A stretch of DNA of 64,000 bases from Euwallacea fornicatus. Lineage: Eukaryota > Arthropoda > Insecta > Coleoptera > Curculionidae. This document shows, piece by piece, positions 1 through 12,744 of this stretch (the stretch's first letter is position 1; every line of letters starts with the position of its first letter). The translations under genes and the position numbers were made by a program. The notes under the pieces are model-generated. The model made no database searches, was not told the origin of the DNA, and was given only the letters and a program-made list of their open reading frames with translations. The stretch is taken from contig NC_089548.1 of assembly GCF_040115645.1 (NCBI RefSeq), forward strand, positions 3,968,001-4,032,000. The letters run 5' to 3'.

Positions 1-3000
1 TCAATTCAAACCGAGTTGCGACCTAAAATTTTGACCAGCAAGTAATGGATTTCGCACGTCGTTCCTGTAGAGACCTCTGAAATCTCCCAGTGCCATCTCA
101 GATAATGTTTGCCTAATTTATTGGGGGGTATTTTCTTTGGAGTGTCGAGGACCCGACAGGTTACACAAATATTGGCAAACTCTTATCAACTTCATCCCCA
201 CCGACAACGCAGAATCATAATTATTTCAGAACAATTTTCAACTTATAATCTCGTTTCTGACATATCGACGCCGCAAATTTACAATTCCTCATTGGCTGCC
301 TCGTCTACTAATTTGTTCGCTAAACAAATAACTTTGTTGATAAACAAAAATAATAATAATTGCCGCAGCAAAATGATCGTTTTAATAATAGCGTTATGAA
401 CGAACTTACAGGTTTTACTGTCCAAGGGGGCGGCAGTTTATGACCTGCTCGGACAGCTTAGAAAGTGATAAATGTAAATATAAAAGTCGCTTTATGGAAC
501 ACCCGAAATTACCTTTATTATTATATCAGGGGGCATATATATCTATTAAAGTGTTGCCATAAAAGTTAAGTTGTTAAATACTTATTTCAAGCTCAATGAA
601 GCAGTGGGCTTGAGCCAGGAACTATAGCAGAAAGTGTTTACACGAATTACGTGGCATGCCTGCAGAAGTTTAGTGTCTATTTCTATACTGCTTCTGGCGA
701 CATTTAAGTACACAGATATTTCTTTATATTGCAATCATATTAAAACTTCCAAGGCGTCCTTAAAGCCACTGATGTCCCTTGTAATAATTCTGTCCATAAA
801 TGAACGTGGTTATTTGAGATTCCGAGGGTGATAGAAACGTGAAAATGTATCGAATGAAAAGCATCGATACAATATTGAAAATCGGTGTTATTAAAGTGAT
901 TTTTTAGCCACGTACTTATAGCCGGTTCTTAATGGTAAGGTCTGGCTTGCTGACCAAATTGTGCGCGAATAAAACTCGAAAAGGAGAAAAGAGCGTCCAA
1001 AACCTGACAGTAACCACATGAAAGAAGTAGGTATTGGGAAATATTACTCAAATGATTTAAAAATCATAATTATGTCGCGAAGGGGTCGTCCACAAGCTGA
1101 CAAAATTCCATATGGAAAAATGCATAGCGGGCGGTCGATGCTGGAATGGGACCGAGAGAAATACATTGAAAAGATGAGCAGAGTTCCAAAGTTAATGAGG
1201 AGATAATCGATTTATCGAAAAGGAATCAAAAGGAAAAGAAGTCAGATGCCGGAGAATATTAACGGGAAAGGGGAGAAGCAAATACTCAGGAGAAACACAT
1301 ATTAAGAAAACGAATTTGAGTTAGGAAATGTTTATTCAACTTAATAGTAGAGTTCTACCAAAGATTTACAAGCGGGAAGAAGAGGAGATTCAATCTTTTT
1401 TAACACTCTTTGATTAATTTAAATTTTTCGAACGACACATGTGGAAAACGATCCAGTCGATCGAGTTTTGACCAACGACTAAATCTGGAAGAAAAAAGAA
1501 CTGCACCTCTATGTTCTCGAGCCTTTTAGGTAAGAAGATCTCGTTTATTTGGACATGTCCGAGGTAATTTAAATTAGGGCGAAATTGCGTGATTTCAAAA
1601 ATTCTAATCATGCACTGGTCGGTGATGTGATGAACTAGTCAAAGCTAACTTTTTCCCAATAAACGCACTCTTTATAACGAGAAGCACTCACAAACTCAAA
1701 ATTATATCGAATGCTACTCTCGATAGTGGTGAGGCCCTAAATGTCCCAGGGTGAATAATGGGATTATTTTGCCATTACACACGTGTTAATTTTTTTTTTT
1801 TTATTTGGGAGCAATGGTTTCCCTTCCGGGTTGGCATCCAGGTCCTTGCTTTCACATAAATTGCCATCTTGTGGGCGGATGCCTTTTGAAGAATTTACCG
1901 AATTTTCTTTCTTCGGGTAAAGAATATCCGCATCGTTTTTGATACTTATCGCCTGCGTATAATTTAACGTGTAAAATCCTGTATTGCACGTAACAATAGC
2001 ACGACCTAGTGATAGACTATCGGTAATAACTTAGATCAATGTTGTAGTACTCAGTTGCCGTTTCAAATCGTAAATTGCCGTCAATTTCGATGCAAACACG
2101 AAGCTGTTTGTGATCTAATTATCAAACCATAGTGGAAATTCTATTATTTGTTTGCAATTGAAAAAAAAATAGACTTTTGTTTGGTATTTGAGAGCTAACA
2201 ACGGAAAGTTATCTCACTGAAACTCACCTATTAATTGTCTCGGTTATTCCTTTACTAAAGCTTAGATTACCCGAATACGTGCAGCTCTAAAACGATTACC
2301 CTCCTCCTACATACATCTCATACATTACAAGGCCAAAATTGGATTTTAGAAACCGCTTTGTTCAACCTCGCGAATTTCTTTGCAATCTCGCCTAATTGCC
2401 ATATACATAGTTTTATCACGGGCCTTGGGTTCTCTAACTCTATTAGGCCACAGAATAATTTCATCGATTTGTTCTCATATAGTTAAAATTAACATTATGA
2501 GGTACTTTAATGGTTTTGTCCAGGATCTAAATATTAAAACCACTCAGCTCGAATGCTCTGCCAAATTTTTATTGGCTGAAATAATCCCTCTCTAGAGACT
2601 GGCGCACCGCTCTATCCTGGAAGAGTGTGTACGGCCAAAGATAACAGAGCGAAAGGCCGGCTTAGTACCTCTAAAAGGAATAGAGCGATCCAATTTCTTT
2701 TTTATCGGCGGATCATATGTATATAGAGACGTTAAGTGGTGAAATCCGTGCCAAAGATCCCTTGCTGATGTTTATTTTGTATCAGCGAGGAATTGGAGAG
2801 TTGTTTTATAGAGGTTAAAGTGTTTGTCGCCTTGTCAGAATCCTAGTTGAAGATATTTTTATGCCTTCTTATCGATATGTTGAGTACTTTCGAAGGACGC
2901 GGTTTCTCAACTCACATAAAGCACCCAAGAGCCGTAAAGTATTCGGTATCGTGTACAAAAATCTCCGCCTTTGAAATATTTAAGCCCTCAAAGCCCGGAT

Positions 3001-4864
3001 AATCGACTATTAAGGTGGACGAAGCCAGAGGCCTTCAAAAATAACCCGCTATCTCGGACAATAGCTTTTATGTTTAGGTTGTTAGGTTTATTCACGTGGA
3101 AAATAACCGGAAATATCGCTAGTCGTTTTGGTTTAATAGGACCTTATCAACAGTAATTTTAGTGAATTTTCATTTTTTCGAAAATGGAATGGAGATGCAC
3201 TCCCTGGAAATGCTAGTAACACGCAACTGCACGGTTTAGTCATCAAATAATTTTAAATTCGAACGGCATAAAAGTTTCTAAATTATCTTCAGATTGCTAA
3301 CTTCAGATATTTTTTAATCCACACCTTATCTTGATTAATTACTGAAATATTTTTCAAGACTCAAGTGAAGGGAAAAATGAATTTTTGGGGGTAAGAGGGG
3401 TGAAAAGAAGGTAATGAAGCGCTGGAAGAGGAAGGATAAAAATAATGTAATACGGAAATAAATTTCAAAATGGAAAAGAAAGAGAGCACAATTTATTAGA
3501 GAATTTATTGGAAAACCCTATAACGCCCTAAATATAGATTTGACGAGCAAAATATGCTGTTTTCCAGTAGTTTCGGCGCCGTTTGGATTCCGAGAGACAG
3601 TCACTAAGCCCAGTACATTTTCTCCGGTACCTTTTCAATTTACCAAAATCGCAACATACAAATTTGCAGAAATTATAAATATCATTTGTTATCGAACATG
3701 CAATTCGGTCAGGGTAGCTTTTAAGAGCTTCTTGTAGATGGTCTGTGGTGGACCTCAACTTCAACAGAGTTGAATCTAGGCGATAGATCTATGACGTAAA
3801 TACTTAACCAGTTCTCTCTGCTTTATTAGTTTTATACCTATGTGTAAAATTAATGGGCAAAACTACGCCGGGATAAGATGATTTCGGTCTTCGTGCTGAT
3901 CAGACAGTCATAGTATGGATCTCATAATTGCAAAATGCTATTTTGGTTTTGATCAGGAGTGTATTTGGTTGCGTCTTGGTCTTGTACATAACACTTATGC
4001 GAAAATTAAAAGAGTGAACATATGACTGAAAACTATTATACCTGGAGACCATCGCTTTTTACAAAAAAAAAAAATTCGTTTCCTGCGATACTTGCTAGAT
4101 TAGTTTTGCTCTTTTTTACGTCCATTGAATTGATACTAGTTAAGTGCTTTCGATGGTCCATTATCAAATATTTCATCGAGCGTTGATTTCCCATCTATTG
4201 TTACAATACACACACCAATCTCACCTAATATGCACCTAAATGAAATCTTATCCGTAATCCTAATCCTTGAACACAAGGACCGATCTCTGAAACACAACCC
4301 AGATAAACCGTCGAACGACACTAATCCAGGAATTCAGGATGAACATCTCTATACATAATATCCGAGCAAAGGGAAAAAATCGCAACGCCGTGGATATAGA
4401 GCCGGGGTTTAGGCTTGTAGCAGGCTAGAGCCCGTAATGGCTGAATTACGTGTCCAAATAGGGAAATCCGGTTAAAATTTGCAGCAGAACGGACGAATTA
4501 TCTGACGAGAACATTTGCTTTCCAAGAGTCAGTTCTCACGGGTTACGATGGATAGTTCGATCATTTTTACTGGCAGAAATTTAATTTATCGAACATGCCC
4601 TGGTGTGGTGGGTTTGCCAGGAATTTATGAGGTCGTTTTCCTAGGACCGCCATTTAACCACACCACTGTTGCCTCAAGATTAATCCTTTTTTCTCATATT
4701 ATGAGCGCCTAGTTTTGATTAATTGCCGTAGGCGTCAAAATTACTTGACCGCAGTTGCCAACAACTAATTAGGCAACTAGCTTTCTATGGGTTAATTACA
4801 GTGTCAAAATCAGATTGTTATATTCGTGATAACCTATGCCTCTAATGAGCCATAAGAAATTCTG
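1..4864. other. No gene seen
   Basis: A/T-rich DNA with only short open runs that look random on both strands. No repeats or splice-site pairs worth calling were seen. The 5' part of the exon A gene may lie here or further left but could not be placed. Confidence 0.5.
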
Positions 4865-5907
4865 TTGCCTAAACGTCTGTGCCAGTTGATTTTGAATAGT
4901 GGAGAGTATCAGGTCAAACCGCTTATTCAATGCGCCGAATGTTGCATTTTGAGCCAAATTGCACCGACTACGATGCTCTATCTATTGGGAAAGAGACAAC
5001 TAGAAGCACGAATTAACGAACTCTTTCTTCCTCCTTTTCTCCTGGGCAGGGGCTCCGTCAGGGAACCCCGTTTCGTTTACGTGGCATGCTATCACGACAT
5101 ATACAACGATAGCTTAAAGGACAAAATAACACTGTGTCGACACTGCACCTGCTGCTGCTCTGCCGTCGATACTGTACCTGACAACACAACTGATAAAGAA
5201 GTAGAACACCTTTGGGCGCTAACGGATTACAATGACATGTTTTATAAATGGGGATTAACGAGACATTCCAATGAAAACCCACTTCTGCCCTCAAATCGCC
5301 AAATTAAGGCGAAACCTCCAACAGTAACGGCAAACGGTTACACAAAGGACGTACCTAGCAGTACCAATCGACAAAGAACTGAAATTGACGAAACACGTTG
5401 GAAATAACAAAGTGGTACTTGGTGAACGGACGAAATATTCTCGATGGCTTCTGTGTGAAGACCGGTACAAGAACCGCAACGAAAATTTACAAGGCCCCGT
5501 GCAGAACGTTCTTGGAGTACGAAGACAGACGGGGGACAGACGCAACAGAAGCAAAACTGAACAATACTTAGAAACAACGGGACAAATCGCATTAAGACCG
5601 ACTACAAAGACACCCCGTCAACTCGCTGCGCGATCCACCCAACCATGGACCAAATGAACACACATCCATGATAAGAAAAACCGAAATACTGAAACAAATT
5701 CATGCAAAATGGAAAGACAATCGCCACAACTGGACCGTTCTGAATCCTCTTTGCCTTACGAGACAATCCCGCTTCCTTCTCCCTTCAGCCGCTCTATTGG
5801 AACATTTCCAAATGTATTATTGTTTCTTGTCTGTGCATTATGTGAATCATTATTTATGCATAGATGTAAGCGTTTTGGTCACAGAGGCAGAAGGACCGAA
5901 TCGCTGA
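4865..5907 (+). other. Unusually open, G/C-richer stretch; unrecognised coding relic
   Basis: Seen: 180 codons without a stop from 4865 to the TAA before 5407 (from a TTG, so the start is not meaningful), the longest open run in the window. It is followed by open runs in the other frames at 5385-5657 and 5668-5957, as a frameshifted relic would show. The first run has a Cys-rich patch (CRHCTCCC) and a polar C-terminal part; the second is rich in Arg/Thr/Gln (RRQTGDRRNRSK). Composition is richer in G and C than the flanks. I recognise no family and see no reverse transcriptase, transposase or gag motif. It may be an old mobile element or a decayed gene; chance is less likely but possible. Confidence 0.35.
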
Positions 5908-7936
5908 TACTTTTTTTTCTGAAAAACAAAAAAAATACATGTAAATTTGCTACTTAAATTGCCGTTCAGCGCAATCAACATCTCGCGATAGTTTACGTTC
6001 CTCGGCTGGAGGGTTCGGTTAAAGTAGATGCGATAAACGCGATGACTCACCGAGCCAACTGAAATATTCAGGGAAAAACAGATACACAGGGCGGTGCGGC
6101 CGCATCAGTACCTTATGAACGCTGAGGGTTTCAAGGTCAGTTCAATCATCAGACTCTTGTACGACTAGATGAACTTCGGAAGATACCTAATACGGGAGCT
6201 TAATGGGTTAGAGGTTTAATTTCAACTTACCACGTATATGTTTTCTCAAACCCGCACCAAATTCATTAACGAAGTACGCTGATTAAAATCATGATCCTCT
6301 CCGCTATTTATGTGAAATCGAACCGGTGGTTCGGTATGTGTATTTGATTTTAAATCTGACGTAAAACTTTACGGTTTCCGTTACTCTCTGTTTTATAACT
6401 TTTCTTTCGTTTGAAGTTGTGTTTAGTGAGGGAATTCGTGCAATAAGACATCAGTTTCCTTTAATAAAACAGATTCCTAATAAACCCCCAAATTTCTCTC
6501 CGGCATGTCATAAATCGGAGTAATTTTTTTAATATTTAAAGTTCGCTGTAATGCGCGGAAAGTTTAGCGTTTAACAGAGAAGAATCGCCGGCAGAACAAT
6601 CATCAAATTGTAATCAGGGGCACACTAAATCATTTCTCTACCCGCCCGAAATGTTGCAGCAGCTGCGTGGGCCTAATAGACATTATCTGACGCTAGATGG
6701 CTCCATATTACGTTTTTGGCTTCTCCGCCGAATTTCCTATACACAACTTAATAAATCGCCTGATTTATTTTATACGACAACATTCTTCAATATGAATTTC
6801 CCGGTACAATAGGAAACCGCTCATTTTTCACCAAACAAATTTAAGTTTCTACATCATTTCTTGCAACGTACACCTAAACGCGTGACATTTATTTAATCTT
6901 ACCCCCCATCTAACTTTTCAAATATTTCCTTTCCTTGCAGACAAATAAAATCTCTCGTCTAATGGCCTATAGTATTTCATTTCGATTTATTGCCAGCGAT
7001 AGAGAGTCAATAATAGAATATTTCAAGGGGCTCTAGTTTAGTAGCCTAACAGATGCAATAACAACGGAAGAATACCGCTATGTTTTCCTTGTTTGTGTGG
7101 TGGACGATAAAGCTTAAGAGTGCTTTGCGATCTTTTAATTAGTCCCATCGGAAGGCAAAATTGGGAAACAATCTTGTCAATAAATATCGAACGCTGAATC
7201 ATACGGAAATAACTGCGTTCTCTATGATCATGGTGAAGACTGTGTTTGCGCTGGGGATCCAGAAAAAGGTAGCGTTTTCGCTCTGCTCTTGCTGCGCAAT
7301 TTCCACCACGAATCAGGCATCTTTAATTATTTATTTGTTGAATTTTTTATTTTTTACTCGCATATCCTATGATTTTGTATTAGAATAATTCGCTAATCCA
7401 GTGCAACATGTTTTACGGGCATTCGCGTTACGCTATTTTCTCACATTTCACTTTTAACTTTGGTCAAACTTTCTCGCGCTGACCTCTTCATGCCTCCTGC
7501 GGCCCGATTCTGTGTGTCCGAGGGTTGAACGATCCCCTGAGAATGACGTCAAAATGGATGATCAACACTAATTAACAGGGTGAAGACCTTTTGAGTTGCT
7601 GCTTCAGTAGCCCGGCATCAAGTACTTGGCTTATGCCATCCCGACGAGGAGGGACGTGTATATGTTCCTTAACTCGAAACTCGATACCATCATTCCTCTA
7701 AAAAGATATTTTCGGATACGTGTGTCGTTATCGCTGGAAAAACTTCAAGTTGACTTTCTGGCTTCGGCTATCAGTATTGGACACCCTCGAACATTGCAAT
7801 GTATAAATCTCTGGTAATCACGAGGTGCTTTCGGCTCTCCCACCCAGAATCGAAGAATTCTGATATGTTTATCCAGCTCTGTTGACAAGATATAGCCACT
7901 AATTATTGGCTACACCAAACACGTGGTCGCGTGGTG

Positions 7937-7953
7937 CCCCCCCCCCCCCCCCC
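7937..7953 (+). repeat. Poly(C) tract, 17 bases
   Basis: Seen: 17 consecutive C. This is a slippage-prone homopolymer of an unusual kind in A/T-rich DNA. Confidence 0.9.
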
Positions 7954-9687
7954 TTCCCATCAAACACCTAAGCTTAGCGATAACTAAATTAAAACTTCCT
8001 GGAATACAGACGTTAAATTCTTGATGTATGGAGCACTGTTAATTTTTGTTATCGTCTCTTAATATGATGCTAAGAGTGCCATAATGCCGCTATCTCCGCT
8101 TCGTGTAGCTGTAGCTACAAGCGGAATCGTATTTTTATGCATTAAAGTGGCGAAATCGCACCGTTGCAGGCTGTTTTCCAAATAATAGATAGAAATTTTG
8201 GCAAGCACGTCTTTGCCTTCAGGATCGTTTGCACTTACCAGATAGCAAGAGACTGTAGTTACAGTTTAGCAACTTTAATTCTTAGCAAAGTTCGCTTAAC
8301 TGGCCCCATTTTATGACCTGTACAATTCCTATTCCACATAGAAATATATATTATTGTTTGGAATACTTAGTATTGATTTATCGCTCTTGGCGCCCTATAA
8401 AATTGAGAAAAGGGGCCCTTTAAATCTCTTAAGATGCCCTTTTAAAGGTTTTATACCTCTAATTGATAACAAACATCGCTCGGAGGAAACGGCGCTGTGA
8501 AAAATCGGGAATTCGTGACTGAAATTTAATACCATGCATTTTCCGAGGAAAAGTGGATGTTAATAATAATAATGCTCGCTTTGTGTATTTTGTATTTTTC
8601 TCTTTCTGTTTTGTTGTTCAATTGTTCACTCACAGTGTTTTTGGGAGAATTGTACCCAACTACTAAATCGCCTTACTTCCTTAGGGAGCTGCGAGAACAA
8701 GAGCGAGAATCTGCTAACGCTAGAATTGACTGACAACAAAAGGTTAAACAGGAAGAAACGTCACCTGCTTCCTGATTCCTGCCCTTTTGTGCCCTTCAGT
8801 GAATGTTCCAAGAATAATTATTTTGTGTAATTTAGCATCGTGAGGCCCTAAGTCGAGGCGAATATCTAGATACCAAGTTTCTGTCCCCAATGTTCGATTG
8901 AATGCGAAATATGAACACATTAAAAAAACGTTAAGAAAGTGCACCTTCCAGGCTGCTCCTCTGGATATGGGGAAACAATAAAACTCTTCAAGACGTTCCT
9001 TACTGGCCCAATTCAACGCTTGCGCATACAGCAATAACAAAAGTCCCATGTCTCCAAAGCACGTGAAACTTTAGCAGTCGCGCGTTGTCTGTTTTCGGTA
9101 AAGTCCGGACGCTCTGCCGACGAAAATTACGATAAAACTGGAAGTTTCAATGTAATGAAATATTCGATTGTGTGTTTTGCACACCCAGAGTCTAATTTGA
9201 GAGAACTTCACAAGACAGCCGAAGAAAAATTGTTGAGATGGCATGAGTTTTTCATTAAAGGAGTGTTTTACGTCATGAAGTTATGAACCTTTCTTTCAGT
9301 TAAATTTTGCTTAGATTTTGGTAAGTTGTAGCCGAATTGAATGGGAATTTAGCTTTCAGTCTTGATCCAAGAAAAAGTTTTTGTTGCATTGACTTTGAAA
9401 AACTAAAGAAAATTCTTACATAACGGGCAAGAAAAATGGACGAAGTGCCTTTTGTAGCAATATGTAGCAATCGTTCTCTGTGTGTTTATACCTAAGTAAT
9501 CCACGATTAGGCTATTTTGAATAATATCGATCACATTTAAATTGCGAGTTCATCGAAACAATGCCGTTGATGAGACCTTTGAAATGTTTTTTTTTCTCGG
9601 GCGCGTTGAGCCATGCGAGAGAAACAAAACAGAAGGTCTTTCTTTTAAATTTAACGACGAGTTCCGAGATTGACTTAAGCTAAAACG

Positions 9688-9731
<44 letters not shown>
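9688..9731 (+). repeat. Poly(A) followed by (AT)n microsatellite
   Basis: Seen: 16 A then about 14 AT units. It could be the decayed tail of a retroposed element, but no head was recognised. Confidence 0.9.
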
Positions 9732-9736
<5 letters not shown>

Positions 9737-10110
9737 TTTTGATTCGACACTCTATATTTACTAGTTATTAGCATCTAAATGAATCACAAAATTGGAGAAA
9801 CTATAGATTTTGTTAATACATTAATTATAATTTCTGATTAAAACATAATTCAATAAATTGTATTTCCTCATTGTGATAAAACTGTTTAAACACGAATAGT
9901 TTCCACATCATTTCCCAATCCTTTATAACTTAGTCAGAGGTACTACCGCCAAGGGACCCGCATCTCCGATATTCTTCCTTACGTCAACCTCCGACAACAC
10001 CGCAGGTTCTTCACAAATCGTTTCTGCTCGAGTTGTCAAGTTCTCATAAAATGCTCATACTGAAAATCGAGGAAGTGGCAAATATTTGTTATCAAATTTT
10101 TTTGTTTCAG

Positions 10111-10290
10111 GTTGAAATTATGCCAATGAATGAAGAGCTCTATCTCAATGGAGCCAAAACGACCAGAAGTGTCTACCAGCAGCCCGGTACCGGGGAAAAA
10201 CACGTGCTATTTTACCCCACATCCCCGAATCCTTCGATATCCTCGGATGACAAAAGACACTGGAACCAAGACTCTTCGTCTCCAAACAAC
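10111..10290 (+). CDS. Internal coding exon A of an unrecognised split gene
   Basis: Seen: a long T-rich tract ending in TTTGTTTCAG directly before 10111, and AAC|GTAAGTC directly after 10290, both near-ideal insect splice sites. The 180 bases between them are exactly 60 codons, open in phase 0 at both ends. The peptide starts VEIMPMNEELYLNGAKTTRS and ends in a polar Ser/Asp/Asn/Pro-rich stretch (KRHWNQDSSSPNN). The ATG at 10120 (fourth codon) could be the start codon, with the preceding nine bases as 5' UTR; equally, the exon could be internal, because an acceptor precedes it. No domain, signal peptide or membrane segment is visible. The composition suggests a disordered regulatory segment (inference). 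Its end phase matches exon B at 59874. I do not recognise the family. The exon call is strong and the protein identity is unknown. Confidence 0.82.
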
Positions 10291-12716
10291 GTAAGTCTCC
10301 TTTTATTACCGACATGTGAAAATTAATTAAGATGAAGCTTTAAAAAGGAAGTGTGCAAGTGAAAATTTTCAACGCCCAACTAAGGCGGCATCATCTCGAG
10401 GTCTTCTACTCTGATTACAAGAAATTACATCTCATTAAAGTCACCCTGGACGATTTACGGGCGAAACCTCACCCCGTGCGCTGTTCATAAATCAAAACCC
10501 TGTTTCTTATCTTAACAAGACCACGTAAATAATAACTCGATTTTGGAATTTTTTCGGTGCCTCAAGTATTTTCTGCACGTAGTATCGCTTTCCTTTAAAC
10601 CCTCCTTTAGAAATTTCCTTGCGACACTTGATTACTACGTCGAATCGATATACTTTTAAATAGAACCCGGCAATATATTGCGGAGTGTCTTGATTACCTA
10701 CCTAAACTACCTCGGGTTCATTTAAATATCCTTGGTTGAATTGCTGAATCAGGAACAAAAGACATCCGAAATGCAGTCATGTAAAGCACCCTGTGCCATG
10801 TCGGAAACGATTTGGGTTAGGGCAAAGCAAAACGACCTGCCCTAGGACAAGTGTTGCAGTCATAAAGACATCGTTTTTATTGCCCCATCGATTTTCATTG
10901 CCCTGTTGCACAGTATTTCTCGCACAAGGTGGAAATGCTACCGATGCTTTTTTAGCCCCGCACCAGCCTTATACTTTATGGCTCTGAGTTGAGAACATAT
11001 TTTAATTAATTAATTAAAAAGAGTCAAATTATGGTCGAAGAAACATTTCAAATTTGGAAAACAGCTTTCGCTTATCGCCTTAGAAATTTAGGAATTGCAC
11101 GGTTAATTAGATAATTAGAGTTAATTTGGTACCTAAAGGCATAACCAACCGTACTGGGGCTGTTAGGTTACCTGGTCACAGTCTCGTTTTTTCTCCAAAA
11201 TTAAACATCATCACCGTAAGGAACAATGCAATTTTTATTTCTTTGAACTAGTTTCTAATTCAGGTTTCATTCCGTTTTGTCCGGGTTTTACTTTCAAACT
11301 TTATTCTCGAGAATTCATAAGTCGTTGATCTGAAGATAGTCCCTGCATTTTTAATGGACTGGACTACTTAATGAGGGCGACTAAATTTCTTCTCAACATT
11401 ATCGTTTTAATTGATAATGGCATTCCAGACCTGTAAATCACTGAGAGCCGACAAGATGCACCTACATCTCTCTCTGGGCTTAGAACCTCGCTTTCCAATC
11501 CGGGTCTCTAAAACTCAATTTAGATTTTCTTAAATAGTCTATATGTAATCCGACAAAACCATAAACATTTCGAATCAGTAGTTTCACTATTTTGAGCGCC
11601 GTAAGTGCTTACCCTCAATGGGTACTCGTCAAAGGGCATACAACGAGTAAACTATTCTAATTAATTACTTAAAATTTTCGCGACTACTACTTCTAATTGG
11701 ATATGTTTACATTCGTAAGGGAGCGCGAGCATAGCTAATTACCTAACAAGTGCAGAAAATGGTGTCTTAAAACGGGCTGATTGTAGTTAACCGAATAAGG
11801 CGGAGTAAGTTTTTTCGCCACACGTGAGTTTAAATTTTGTATTTATCGACCCGAATTTGTTAGGCCGAATTCGTGTCGCATTAAATTTCTCAAAGTTTTG
11901 AAATACTCGAATGGCATTTGATTGTGAATTTGAATGTCGGTATTTAACAAGTTTAAAGGCAACTGAAAAAATATTGATTACGACTGAGGGCTGGAACTAA
12001 CCCTTCAGTCATGGAGGGTGCGTAGGCACAATTTTTACAACCAGCCAAATATGGTCTAAAATCAGACGCAGTCAAGTTTCTGGCTGCTCTAATTTCATTA
12101 TACCCCTAAAAGTTTTTAAACAGCTTTGGGCGTGCTATTTCTTTGAGATTCTTTAATCTGTTTCGTATTCATAAGATCTGGGGAATACTATTACATTCAA
12201 GTGACTATCAAAATGTTCCCTAAAGAGTGCCGTCGGCGGTAGTGCGCACACCGGACTGGGAGCCAAGGAGTGCCGAAATTCTTAAACATCCAGTGTAGAT
12301 AATTTCGACAGTCCGTAATGAAATGTTTTGAAAAAGAAAGGGATAACAACAACTTTTTGCTGCCAGTAAATGCAGTCAGAGGAGCAAATAATTTATTTAT
12401 CTAACGCACCATATTTTGTAAATTCTGTAATTTGTGTACGTAATTTTTTAGCATATAGCGGCATAAAAAATTTAAATCTGCTAGTTCAACAAATCCTCGC
12501 CTACAATTTTATTTCAATTCAAATTCGAGTTTTTTTTTTCCATAAGTCCACAGAGCGATCTCTATTAATAACTCGCCTGGACTGCAGAAGCTAAACTGAG
12601 GTAAGGTTTCTTAAGACAACATTGGGGAGTAGGTAACTGTTTAAAATTAATTATAATCGCCAGTTTTTCGAACAGTTATAAGGAACTTAAATATTTGATG
12701 TCATTAATTAATAAAG

Positions 12717-12744
12717 TGTTATATAGCGTCAGCGTTATATAACA
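12717..12744. repeat. Short hairpin
   Basis: Seen: TGTTATATA and TATATAACA, perfect inverted 9-mers separated by ten bases (GCGTCAGCGT). No further context. Confidence 0.5.

Larger units (their letters stand above)
5958..10110. other. No gene seen; upstream flank or intron of exon A
   Basis: Contains the poly(C) and poly(A)/(AT)n tracts and a CRE-like TGACGTCA at 7544. Because exon A is preceded by a strong acceptor, at least the last part must be intron. Confidence 0.5.

Noticed and set aside
12540..12600. T-rich tract, AG and a perfect GAG|GTAAGG donor
   Set aside because: Every reading frame between the plausible acceptors and this donor contains a stop.
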